DNA of 64,000 nt from Bugulina stolonifera. Taxonomy: Eukaryota > Bryozoa > Gymnolaemata > Cheilostomatida > Bugulidae. Shown here in pieces: positions 37,024-48,900 of the stretch. The notes beneath the pieces were generated by a model. It had not been told where the DNA came from. It ran no database searches and saw only the letters and a list, made by a program, of their open reading frames with translations. Made by a program: the position numbers and the translations under genes. Position 1 is the first letter of the stretch. Each line of letters opens with the position of its first letter. Location of the stretch: NCBI GenBank assembly GCA_935421135.1, contig OW285190.1, positions 9,992,501-10,056,500 of the forward strand, written 5' to 3'.

Positions 37024-38386
37024 ACACTATTACTATCTAGGTCATGGCATACCTATCTAGGTCATGCTGTCATTTGTTTAGAAGAAGTATCAAACTCTTG
37101 CCTTACTAACAGTAATTAAGATGTGCAATAACTGCAATATTCTATTTTAACACAATGGAGAGCCCGCAATGTCTTTTTTAAGCTAATGCAATTATTTTTT
37201 GATAAATATTATAGTCTTGAAACAATTGTCTTTTCAACGGTGATAATTTGTAAATTAGTTACAGCCACTCAGTATTGAACATATCTCCGAGTCTATAACC
37301 AAATTTTGCAACAATATTTTCACATTGATGTTGTATATTGAGCTTGTGCCTTGTTAGCTATATAAATATACCATCTTATGGAGACATAACTATATTTTAT
37401 CACGACTCACTCACAGGCTTGAAACCTGTACATGTACTGTATCCTCAATAAATATACTATTTAACGACCCGAGCTGCAATACCACTAATTCAGTACAGAC
37501 ACAAGCAGATTAGTATTGGAGTTGGCATAAAGATAATTATAGTTATAGTAGTATAGTACAATTCAGTTTAATGATTTACACATTACACAACGTTGAGAAT
37601 AGTTTTCAGTTTCTTACTGTAATAAAGAGATAGTGTGGTAGCCAACTCTGGTTTCTCACCTATACTGTCTTAGTCCAATTCTGGGTCTTTTATGCGTCTC
37701 CTCATATTTCATCAACGTGGGCTTATTTGTCACATACTAGACCAGTTCCAATCAGAAAAAATACTCCACACTGCTCTGCTTTACACCTAGCTGGGCTAGA
37801 CATAATACCCTTTTAATGGAAGACAGATTGAGAGACTGGAATGATTAATTTCTTGTTGACCCTCTTACTATATACATGTATTAGTATTGTGGAGGTAAAC
37901 ATTAATAATTGCTTTCACGGAAATTGTAAACAAGGATTATTTATACATGCAGTAAACAGTTTTTTTATTTTCCAATGATAAGCTCAAAACAGTTTATAGA
38001 AGTTGTCTTTCCAGACAATAATCGCTGCCTACAATGTACATAACAAGAGTGAGATAATCTCAAAGTTGACAATATTTACGTTGGCACCAGTTTAAAATAG
38101 CGAATATATACAACAATATAACAATAATATAATATTACCTTTAGGACCAAGTTTTAACAAATTTAGAAAATTGCACGAAGTAATGAGAAATACAAATTGC
38201 ATAGAAATGAACGATCATATTTGAGGCAAAAAAGGCACAGTGTAGTTGCAGTAGTTTGAGCAAAGAAAAGCAGAGAATAAAGTATGAATGTTTTAAACCA
38301 TTTCATGGCAATTTCGGATAGTCATGTCAGATAGTCATGTCGGATAGTCACGTCGCATAAAATAGGGAATATAGGAAAGAGCAGAC
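37024..38386. other. Convergent spacer between caveolin 5 and the LIMP-2-like gene
   Basis: It contains the 3' ends of two convergent genes; no other feature was recognised. The sequence near 38310-38350 repeats ggatagtcatgtc about three times. Confidence 0.6.
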
Positions 38387-41300
38387 TTAGGACTTTTCTT
38401 CGTCATCTGGAGCTGGTACAGGAGTAACCAGACCGCTGGAACTCTTTGGAGGCTGACGGCCTAGCAGAGGTTCTCTTTCGCCGGAGGTAGATTCCCTTAT
38501 CTATAAACAGTGGAAGAAATAGAGGTAAACGATGTTTGACAATTATAATAGATAAAATATATTATTTACCATTGAAGTTAGATATACTACATTGTACATG
38601 TAGTAGCAGACTGGTGGTCAAGATGCACTCTATGGATGCTGTTGCTGGGCAATATTGTAAAATAAAACACAATTGTCATTATCATGCTGGACTAACTGTT
38701 GATTTAACATGGTGAGATTTCTTGACCATTAACAGACAACAATGCAATAGACTGCAAGTTCAAACTAACCTTCACAACATAGTAGATAAGATAGGCGGAA
38801 GAGGCAACGACAGCAAGGCCCCCACAACCATACATAACATAGCACAGGATATTTGCTACATTCATCAGCTGCATCATGGATAAGAACAAGTCCTCATTCG
38901 CATTATCAATTGTAGCAGTCTACAACAGTGAATTAACATAGAGTTGTATGTCCTTTGTTAGAAAGGGAGGACAACTCTATAACATCAAAACTATTCCGAG
39001 TAGAGATAAATTAGTCAGAGTTTTTTAAATGTTAACAAACAACTGGTGACACAAGAGGCACTCTATGCTTTGCCAAACAGTTAGGGAATGAGTTGTATCC
39101 ATGTTGTCTCTTATACAATAATATCTGAATGACACCTAACTTTTGTAAAATCTAAAATAAGTATCACCATCAGTCCTTGTCGTTTTTGATACACGAAGAA
39201 ACAACCCGTGAATTAGTTTAATAAATAATTATGACATCAAAATAACTGTGACTAGAGAATGGCTGAGAAATTCCCATCAAAGTCTAAAACCCACCTCATT
39301 GAGCCAGGCCACAGGAAATATCATCTCCGGAGCATCTTTCATAAAGTCTATAAACTCGACAGCCCTCAGGTACATGTTAATTTGCAGTCTTTTTGCCACC
39401 CTCATCACAATACCCGTTTTCTGTAAAACAGCAAAATTTTCAGAGTACAACATGAGAATATGGTGAAATGGTAATACGGTGATATGGTAATACAGTGGTA
39501 CAGTAATATGGTGATATGGTAATACAGTGGTACAGTAATACGGTGATATGGTAATACAGTGGTACAGTAATACGGTGATATGGTAATGCTAATGATATGA
39601 TAATAATATGGTAAAACGGTGATATGGTAATACGGTGATATGGTAATACAGTGGTACAGTTATGGCTGATAGAGGTGACAGTTGTACAACTTTGGTTTGG
39701 ATGATCTAATCACATTGCACAAAATGCTCTAGCACACTTAGGTAATAGTTATTATATTATTTATGATATACGCACTGGTTCTAGGGCTATATCTGTCCTG
39801 TGATCAGGTTCATTTGGTGTCAACCCTTCCAGCTTTTCTAGGTAGCGTGGATCCCCATACAGGAAATGAGGCAATGACGCTATCACAGGAATGTTGAAGG
39901 AGTCCACTGCAAGTGCATGCATAAATGTATAATGTACTACATATAGCAGTATGCTAAAATCCAAACGACAAACACTCGCATAGGAATACCTTACTTAGCC
40001 GATTTTCAAAAGAATGAACGAGTTTGATCATTATTGATTGTAACTTCTTAGCTCAAGTTCTACAGTTATTCAACAAATTACCCACCCATTTCCAGGAGCA
40101 TTAGACCCAAGCTAGAGAATAAACCAACTATAACATACACAGCTAGTTACGTCTAATATGGCCGCCACTTACAAAGCTGACAGTCGGTTAGGTTCATCAT
40201 GCCGTCTCCCAGAAGACAGTTTCCTGGAGGAGTACAGAACCCTCCATTATCAGGGTTGGTTGTTGCATTCTTTAACTCATGTGGATCCGGGGAGAATCTG
40301 TAGAGGGTAATTCCTTCAGAGGTCTTTTCTTCTTCGGTGTATATGCCATACAGTGACCTACATAAATGTATACCATACAGTGACCTAGATACATGTATAC
40401 CATACGGTGACCTACATAAACATACACCATACAGTGACCTACATAAACATACACCATAAAGTGACCTACATAAATGTATACCATACAGTGACCTACATAA
40501 ATGTATACCATATAGTGACCTAGATACATGTATACCATACAGTGACCTACATAAACATATACCATACAGTGACCTACATAAACATATACCATACAGTGAC
40601 CTAGATACATGTATACCATACAGTGACCTACATACATGTAAATGCATACCATATAGTGACCTAAATGTATATACCATATACAGTAACCTACATGTATATA
40701 CCATAAAGATCTATGTATTATATGGTAGGGTACAGACCATATAGCAACCTACATTATACCATATAGTGACCTATATACCGTAACATGAGTATTGATTAAC
40801 CTGGTTGCATAGCACTGTAGGAATAACGCAATGATATACACTGAGTGTTACAAGTATAGAATAGAATGACATATTAACAGAAGGATCACAGTTAGGCTCT
40901 AACGTAGAGCTTTAGAACTCACATTAGGCACATCCGGATATCCCTCAAATGAGGCCAAACACTTCTCGGAGAGGAAATGAAAACTATAATTTATTTAACT
41001 GAGTATGACACACATAGTGGTTAAACCTAACCTACCAGGATAAAATACAGGTAGACACAACGATGAGCCTGGTGTAAGTAAATCAGACAGCTGATTGGTC
41101 TTACCTACACAGATCAGGTACAAACATATACAGTCTCTCATCCTTAGAGATACCAGGTATCCCAACTGTACCATCTAAAATCAGATGGAGTACAGTGTAG
41201 CTGCATTATACAATAATCAACAACAGAGGTCTGATATAATGTGTTGAAAATCAACTGAAAACTATTTCATAACAACTGACACTAGATATGCTGGAGCAAC

Positions 41301-43941
41301 AAAATACAAGTAATACCCATAACTACATGTAAATGAATATTACCACTGCATTTGCAGTGTTATGACACATACCTGTACCATTAACCATGTTAGCATATTT
41401 AGTTGACCAGAAGTTGAGATGGTCACTACCATTATACAGCACAGTCTGTCCTACATTAGATATGTCCTTGACCCCAGTATCAACTGTCCATACACCATCA
41501 TCTGTATAGTTCTTCTGTTTAATATAGATACAGTATATTCATTAGACCCTATATTATATAGTATAATATATAGCCGATGGTCTATATGTATTCATGTAAT
41601 GTGTACAATAATGCAAGTAGATTTAGAAGACAAGAGTGTCTACAGCATCATATACGTGACTGTCATGTCGATAATTAAATAATAGCTCCTTAATTATTTT
41701 TATCACAGTTTACAAAAAATAATATTTTTACTTTATGACATTATACAAGTTATCCAACTATACATAAAATATATAATACAAAACATGTATTTCTATTTTC
41801 AGCTTCCATTAAAAAGTGATGTATATTTTACCCCAGCATATACTCCCACAAAGTCTGTATAGAACATGTCTGGTAGCAGAGCCCTGGCTGCCTTCATCAT
41901 GGGATCATGGTATCCCCATATCAGCTCCTTCATCTTATAGCTCCGGTAAAGACTTTCATGGAAACGCTTGGCCAGTATAGCGAAGCCTTCTTTTATAACC
42001 CAGCCTTCATACCTCATGGACTCTGCCACTGTCTGCAAACACAGAAAGTACCTTGAAGAGGGGGGGGGGGGGGGGAGGAGAGCTAATTTTCTCACATAAA
42101 ATTTTTCACAGACCAATAATAATGCATATTCTTATTCTTTCAAGTAGTATCAAAGAAGCTTTGGCGATCTAAACTTTTTGGTTACTCGAATTACTGTTAA
42201 GTGCAGTAGTGGAGAAATTTGAATAGCCTTGGTTTCTTGTTTGTGGTAAGGGCAGTCAACTAACAAAATATAGAGAAGACAACTTCTCCTGCTTCAGTTT
42301 GGCGAAGAACAAAGGCTATCTCAAAATTCTCCACTTCTGCACCTATCTCTCGAATTATAGCAAACTTGTTTAAAATGGCTAACTTGACCAAATAGTTTTA
42401 AATTTAGGTCAGTAAAGCATTAAAATCAGATTCGAATAGTGCAAAAACCACAGCTAGAGTCAGCATGTCATATGTTATATATTATTTAGCAATGAGTAAC
42501 CATATAGCTCAGTCTACTCAAGTACTAACAACAATAACATAATATAATATAGGCCTAATAGGTCAAATAATGTCCCATGTCCATGCACAAAGTTCCTTAT
42601 CATAAGATATATCTTGGGTAATCAATATTCAATAGATTATCTAAGTTGAGTTCATAAGTCCATATTATGTTGGCAAGACTAGAACATAACTAATGATAAG
42701 ATGATAATAATTACACAATAACAGCAGAGACTGTCATCCTACTATGCACTACAAATGCACTACACCCGCTTGTTATCTATTTTCAAAGTTGACAATTTCA
42801 GTAGCTGATGGGATATTTCTCTATTTGTATGATATAAATATGAGGAACTCCTTTGGATGATTATGTAAAATATTTGGCCTCTGATCAAGGGAAAACTTGT
42901 ATTTTTTTAAAAAAGCTGGATTACAAGAGGAGTTCTAGTCAGCCAGAACAATAAAATAACATTAGTTGCTATAACTTCCTCACGCTTAAGTCGCTAGTGA
43001 CGATTAATAAAGATGAAAAAGCAACCATTCCCCACTGTGAAAACAGCAAGTGATTGATTCTTTCCCACAGCACCAGTGACACCAAATGGATTAGAACTAC
43101 GAACTTCTTGAAAGGAAGTCGAGCACTCAAACCCCTAGACTATAACTGCTGCTCTTTAGGCATGTGTACTTTATCTACAGCATATAAGGATCGTTCTGCT
43201 TACCACCAGAGGGAGATTGATAGACCATATGATATCATCTTCACCACCAGTTGACATGTTTGGCTGAAAGACCCACCATCTTAGATTCTTATACCTCACA
43301 GTACCTTTCTCTGAGTCCCATTTCAGATCAGTCTTCCATCTATACTCTCTAAAACACCCAAGTTTACTAAACACCTCATAGTAGTAGATCACCATGCGAT
43401 ACTCTGTACATAACAGAATCATAGAGGTGACTGAAACGTATTCTGTGAACAGCGCAAAGAATCCGATGCTTGCACTCAAATAAAAATAGACGCTATGGCA
43501 GACATGTGTACTTTACTCAAGTCATACATACGGTAGGCCTATATAAATGGTATGTCAGAGGGAATATTTACCTATATGTGTAAGGACCTAGCTCTTCGAA
43601 TTTTGGTTTAGCTCCATGTTTAGTAACATTATCAGCATTGGTGAGATTGAATATAAACCACTGCATGTAGACAGGCACCTCCGGTTTGTACCAGTTCTTA
43701 TATTGTAGTGATCCATCCCGTATTTCCAGACTCTAACAACATGAGAACTCTCAGTAAATATCACAATAATTAATTACACATCACGCATACAAGAGGATAG
43801 CATGTTTGTAGAGTAAGTTAAATTAATTACCTGCTTAAAAATCATAGGCACCACCGCAAATTCTACAACTAGTCCAATGACAACAACAAGAATACCAATA
43901 GTGATCCCAGTTATGGGGCAGCAGCACTGCCTCTTCACCAT
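38387..43941 (-). CDS. SCARB2: CD36-family receptor, LIMP-2/SCARB2-like, 11 exons, 511 aa
   Basis: Exons (minus): 43831-43941, 43572-43732, 43204-43348, 41832-42032, 41373-41514, 41105-41174, 40173-40357, 39776-39906, 39295-39420, 38770-38919, 38387-38500; phases agree. Class B scavenger receptors are two-pass proteins with a tunnelled ectodomain that binds lipids or ligands. Seen here: an N-terminal membrane helix (residues about 10-34), then EELGPYTYR, ELIWGYHDP, ANMVNGTDG, LCRSLYG, a GFCTPPGNC cysteine pair, GLTPNEPDHRT, VAKRLQIN, a second membrane helix, and a short cytosolic tail. The tail contains EREPLL (482-487), an [DE]xxxL[LI] signal like the one that sends LIMP-2 to lysosomes. This favours a LIMP-2-like role over plasma-membrane CD36. 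Exon 7 is preceded by a minisatellite made of its own splice site. Confidence 0.93.
39460..39665. repeat. Minisatellite, about 32-bp unit (ggtgatatggtaatacagtgg)
   Basis: Several copies of ggtgatatggtaatac and cagtggtacagtaat in alternation, in an intron of the LIMP-2-like gene between exons 8 and 9. Confidence 0.85.
40340..40790 (-). repeat. 27-bp minisatellite carrying a 3' splice site and in-frame codons
   Basis: On the minus strand each unit reads GTCACTGTATGG, then TATACATTTATGTAG or a close variant. Unit boundaries equal to the exon 7 acceptor (40357) recur at 40384, 40411, 40438, 40465, 40492, 40519, 40546, 40573, 40600 and 40627, exactly 27 bp apart, then at 40660 and 40687. Further degenerate copies reach about 40790. 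Each unit keeps the AG and encodes RSLYGI in the exon 7 frame with no stop. Confidence 0.95.
42061..42077. repeat. Homopolymer G/C tract beside a splice acceptor
   Basis: A run of about 17 G (C on the gene strand) about 30-45 bp upstream of the acceptor of exon 4 of the LIMP-2-like gene. The exact length in an assembly is unreliable. Confidence 0.8.
43080..43165 (-). repeat. tRNA-derived SINE head
   Basis: On the minus strand a box A-like TAGTCTAGGGG (43132-43142) is followed by a box B-like AGTTCTAATCC (43088-43098), the RNA polymerase III promoter layout of tRNAs. The intervening sequence does not fold as a complete tRNA. A related box B (GGTTCTAATCC) lies at 49420-49430. It sits in an intron of the LIMP-2-like gene. 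Confidence 0.6.
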
Positions 43942-45900
43942 CTTGCTTTCTCAGGCTACCACTTTACAGTGGCAATCCTCCGCAACCCTAGAAATCATAG
44001 AGTGTTCTCAAATTAATGACATTTAACTAGTTTTCCCACCAATAGCATCCATGAGCAAAACTGCGTAAGTTATGTCCAGTGTATGTCCTTATGGTGGCAC
44101 CAGACACGTCTTGTGGGCACAGGTTATAAGCAGGCTCACGCATAACGTACATTAGGCCAACACTGTGGTTAACAGGTCCTCTAGATAAGTACATGCAATG
44201 CAAAATAGGTCTCTCCATGTACCCAGACTGTGTGCAAAGATTGACTTTGGGGCACAACTCTAAGCGAAAGTTGTCGCATTGTGGTAGAATTCTTATGTAA
44301 TGAGCAGCTGCATGTCTATCTTTGGTGAAACCGCTGAAATCCAGCATGCTGGCCTTTGACACGTACAATGCATTTCCACCTAATCTGTTATAGGCCTACT
44401 CTAATATTGTTCTTTCACGAGTGTATGACATTAAATAATTTTTATTGTTGTAAAGTGATGTCAGTAAAGAATCTTGTTCACACAGGGACGTCAAGCATTG
44501 CTGTGCTAAACTGCTAGTGCATCTGGGCTAATTACTTGTAGCTTTGTCTTTAGAGAAGCGCCGCCCCCCCCCCCTCCCATGCATATCTGATCTTCCCTGT
44601 AATCTAATTTGGGTGCCAAACTAATTTAAATGCAGACATGTTTTGATACTATTTGTAGTTATTTAAAATAAGCGTTGAACTTCATAAAAATTGCAGCTAG
44701 GCTGAGATTGTTATATTATATATATGATTTAATAATTTTTTTTGCATTCTCTTACAGAGACTGCACTTAAAAGTGCGTAAAGTCGTGAGAACTCAATTGT
44801 TTTTCTCAACTTTATGTTAAATGTACTATTTTTGTAATTTTTTTTCTTTGTTATATAATATGCTACTTATATATATATGTATTTTTTATGTTTTGTGATA
44901 TACATGTATGTGCTATTATTAGTCTCAGTCATTCATTCAGACCGTAGCTCTCTCAGAGATCTGGGCCAAAATCAGCAATAAAAGATATTTGCTCTAATGT
45001 GTGGTGTATAGGCCTATGTATTAAGGGCCTGTCTTGTTTTGTGTATCTTATCTAAATTATAATTAAAAGTTGGCTCAATACCTTCAGCCAGGCACCTTGA
45101 AAAAAGTGACAATCTATAATATCAATTTATAATATCAATATTCAATATGAGTATGATATATTTATTTATGCTAACATAATCACATAAAATTGTAAACACT
45201 AAGACTAATTTTTTTTTATATTTATTATTTTATGAGGATTATAATCACGATTACACTATTAATTCATAATAATAATGTTATGACCAATTATCATAATGAA
45301 GATCTTCTACATTCACTGACAGCGACTAGAGATGATGCAGCAAAAACATTACAACAATTAATGAATTAGGCCTACAATAAATCGTCGTATTGATTATTGA
45401 ATAAAAATAAGTATTAGTATCGTATGTAAATAATATTAGTTTACACATAAACATCTGATTCTTACTTATTTAATTAGAAATGAAATTTTGAAATCCGAAT
45501 ATCGGTTAGATTAAAATACCCTGTTGTGATTATTTAATAGCACTGCTGTGTTACTGTCCAAGCGAACTCACAAAACTCGTGAAAACCATACAAATCCCTA
45601 CCAATTTCAAAAGAACCTCATAGACATAGCCTAAAAATCCAAACATTTGCATTGTACACGCCGTTAAAAAACCATAAACAAAATCTGTCATCTCGATACC
45701 TTACTAGTTAACCACAGGTACTCAGGCTAACAACACCATATGATCTACCACGTGGTGTATGTTTTGAGTTATTAGCGCTTGCGTGTCGACCAAGTATGTT
45801 TATTTCCGTTCCAAAGATAATTCTGTGAAGAATATTGAGCTTTGAAGAAGGACATCCAATAGGATTTTACGTGTTAAGATAAGACACAACAGTATTGAAA
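43942..45900. other. Divergent spacer between LIMP-2-like and tetraspanin genes
   Basis: About 2 kb that must hold the promoters of both divergently transcribed genes. It contains an isolated minus-strand open frame (44027-44374), an oligo-C tract near 44565 and AT-rich DNA. No clear TATA box was seen for either gene. Confidence 0.6.
44027..44374 (-). other. Unidentified open frame, possible exon or gene relic
   Basis: An open frame of about 115 codons is visibly more GC-rich than its surroundings. It reads GGNALYVSKASMLDFSGFTK at the start and ends SFAHGCYWWEN, with five cysteines. It has no in-frame ATG near its left end; an AG (acttacag-like context is lacking) precedes GGTGGAAATG. I do not recognise the family. 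It lies 86 bp upstream of the LIMP-2-like start codon on the same strand, so it could also overlap that promoter. Confidence 0.35.
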
Positions 45901-48900
45901 ATGGTATCGGGCCCCATCAACTGCGTCAAGTACTTAGTGTTCTTTTTCAACCTGATATTTTTTGTAAGTATTTGCAAACAACGTTCAATCACGTTTAGTT
46001 GCCATTAGACTTAGTGAGTCAGAGTCAGAGTGAAAATAATTAAAACGAAACTTAGTTTCAAACTAAACCGAATGTCATCGTAATTAATTGGTGAAGTTTT
46101 AATAAAACTGGTTAATTTATTATTATAATTTATTAAAAGAGAAATGAACATGAACACTTAATTTATTTATAATTTTATTTTATATTTAAGATTTATTTAT
46201 AAAAAAAATTAAAATCAGATATATCATATGTCAATTGGTATCACTTATTTAGCGATACTGATTGCTATTTCACTCTAATTTGTGTATCAATAACTCATAA
46301 ATGTTGATTTTTGTTTTATATCATTTATTGATTAAAAATCACAGTTAGCAGACCTCTTAGCTTAGGCATACGTACTATTTAATATAGTAGCTATAGGCTA
46401 CATTTGTCTACTAGTCTATTGTACTGCCTCTGTAATAAACTCTATTTTTATCACTGATGCAAACTAAATAATATAGTTATAGCCCAGTAAGATATCTTTG
46501 AAGATATAGAGCACTTTTGATAAGCCTACGGTAATAATAATATTCACCCAATACTCCAATGTAGGCCTACTTCTTTCTTTACCTTTTTAATTCTTTCTAA
46601 CATACATTTATATCAATGAGCTTATTTTGACGATATAGGTTCTAGAGGAGGCGAATAAAACGCATGTCTGCAATGAAACCAACCATCATTTGTTTCACAG
46701 ATTTTTAGCTGTATGCTGTTATGGGTTATTATCACGTATAGCTTGCATTTTAAGTTTCTCAGATCTGTGATTGTTTGACATAGGAAACTGTTGAAGCCTA
46801 TGAATGTTTTACTTTTACCTAAACAGACCCGTAGGACTACTGGGAATTTACTAGCTCGGTATGAGTAACTGCGACTTGGGCTTTGATTATGTTGCTAATT
46901 ATAATTTTTAGTCCATCGATTTACATGTACATGTATTTAAATCTTGTTGTTCTGCTGTTGCTGTTCTGACTATATAACATATTAAAGTAGTACAATGTAG
47001 TAGTAGTTTGTTTGTGAATTTGTTGGAGGTCATTCTACTTCAAGCAATATAAAACAGTAACAAGGAATAGCCCATGGTAGTATCAAAATAGAGTGAGGCA
47101 TGATAAGGCTTTAGCATATAGGCCTAGCCTTTTATTGATTTCCAAATACTTTGTTGTTTCACCGTTTCCAATTCCAAATAAAAATATGCTTTCGTTCAAA
47201 TTCTCATGAAATACTGATTTTCTGCCCAAGACTGAAAAGAAATAGCTCTAAGTCCGTTACTACGGTTACATATCTAAATAGTGCAGGATTCTGTATTCGA
47301 ATGTAATTATGATGCTGGATCGATTTCTGGTCATAGCTGTGCCACGTGTTCATTTATTGTTAGAATCTATCATATATGCCGATATTTTACAGCTGTTTGG
47401 AATAACGCTGGTAGCAGTTGGTGCTTATGTCCAATCTCAATTGTCTGTCTATCTAGACTTTTTTGAGAGTAATTTCAATGGACCAGCCATACTGCTCATG
47501 GTCGTTGGGCTTATTATGTTACTTATATCGTTCTTTGGATGCTGTGGAGCCATTAAAGAAAACTACTGCATGGTCCTAACAGTAAGTCCTCAGCTCACCT
47601 ATTCCATTGAGGGTTATCAGTCACCATAACGAATAGTTTATTCATGATTTTCCATAGAAAATGATTAGGGTTGTATTTCAATTGTTTCTTTCTAAGTAAT
47701 TATTGTTCCAGTCCTGAACCTGCACTGTGCCCTGCAAGGCGTTCAAGTTGTTCTATATTATTATATACATGTGTAAAATTCAATCAGCGAGTGAAGTAGG
47801 CTGATTTGTAGCCACAGCATAATTGGTAATTATCATGTTCATTCTGTTCAAGAATAAATGCTACATGGCTATTTTTCCATCTGTTTTCAGCCATTGTCAC
47901 CCATATTCAATGGTTGCGCCATTTTCCTCTCTTTGCAGAATTTTAGACACTCTGTATCTGGTAACAAATTATAAACGTTCTACTGGAATAGCAAGTTATA
48001 TTGTCCATGATTGTAAGTCTAAATTTGTTACTGATGTAATTTAGTGCTGTAGGCCTACTATATCGGCGGCCTATGCCAAAATATGCTGGTACACCACGTA
48101 GGCTAAATACGAGTATGTAGACTACAGTTACTGTAACAGTATTCTTCATGGTATTTCTAGTTTTCCATCTTGATGATGGTGATACTAGTCTGTCAGATCA
48201 GCGGAGCTATCGCAGGATTCGTCTATGCCAACAATATCAAAGAGGTCGCTGGAAAACAAATGAAGAAATCAATGGAGAACTATGAAAATGAAGAAAAGGG
48301 TGGAGTGACAAAAGCTTGGCAATATATTCAAGTAACGGTATGGAAAGTTTTGGCATTTTGGCAGGTCAATGTAACTGCCCTACCTACATGTGTAATGTAT
48401 ATACTTACATGCTGTCCCTCGGCTAAATGTTGGGATCTTGTGTTTATGTTTCAGCTGACGTGCTGTGGAACTGACGGACCTGATGACTGGAAGATGGTGC
48501 AGGGAGATAAGTATGCTAAAGGGCCCCCTAAGGATTGCTGTAACCATACTAGCTCTGAGTCTACTACTGGCTCTGGCGGTGGCCCGTGTACCTACGAATC
48601 ACCTGACCTTCACCCTGATGTACGTAACGTGGCATAATATTAGATTATACATATACTACCACTTCTGGATGGGGATATACATTTTATTTTCGTTATCCTA
48701 TATTCGCTGATAAAACACATAGGTCCTACCAGTTTCACTACCTGCTTTTAATCCCAGGTAAGAAAGCAATGATCGCAAGAGATCTGAATTTTTTCTAATT
48801 TGGGGTGAAGAAGGCACTTCACCAATGGCATAGTAACTGAAGTAGCACAGGAGCATTATAAGGTTGAATGCCCTTCCTAACACCTTCATAGGAATCGAAC

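Noticed and set aside
40153..40704. 183-codon open frame with RSLYGI repeats as a separate repeat protein
   Set aside because: It is exon 7 of the LIMP-2-like gene read through its upstream minisatellite; reported as a splicing feature instead.
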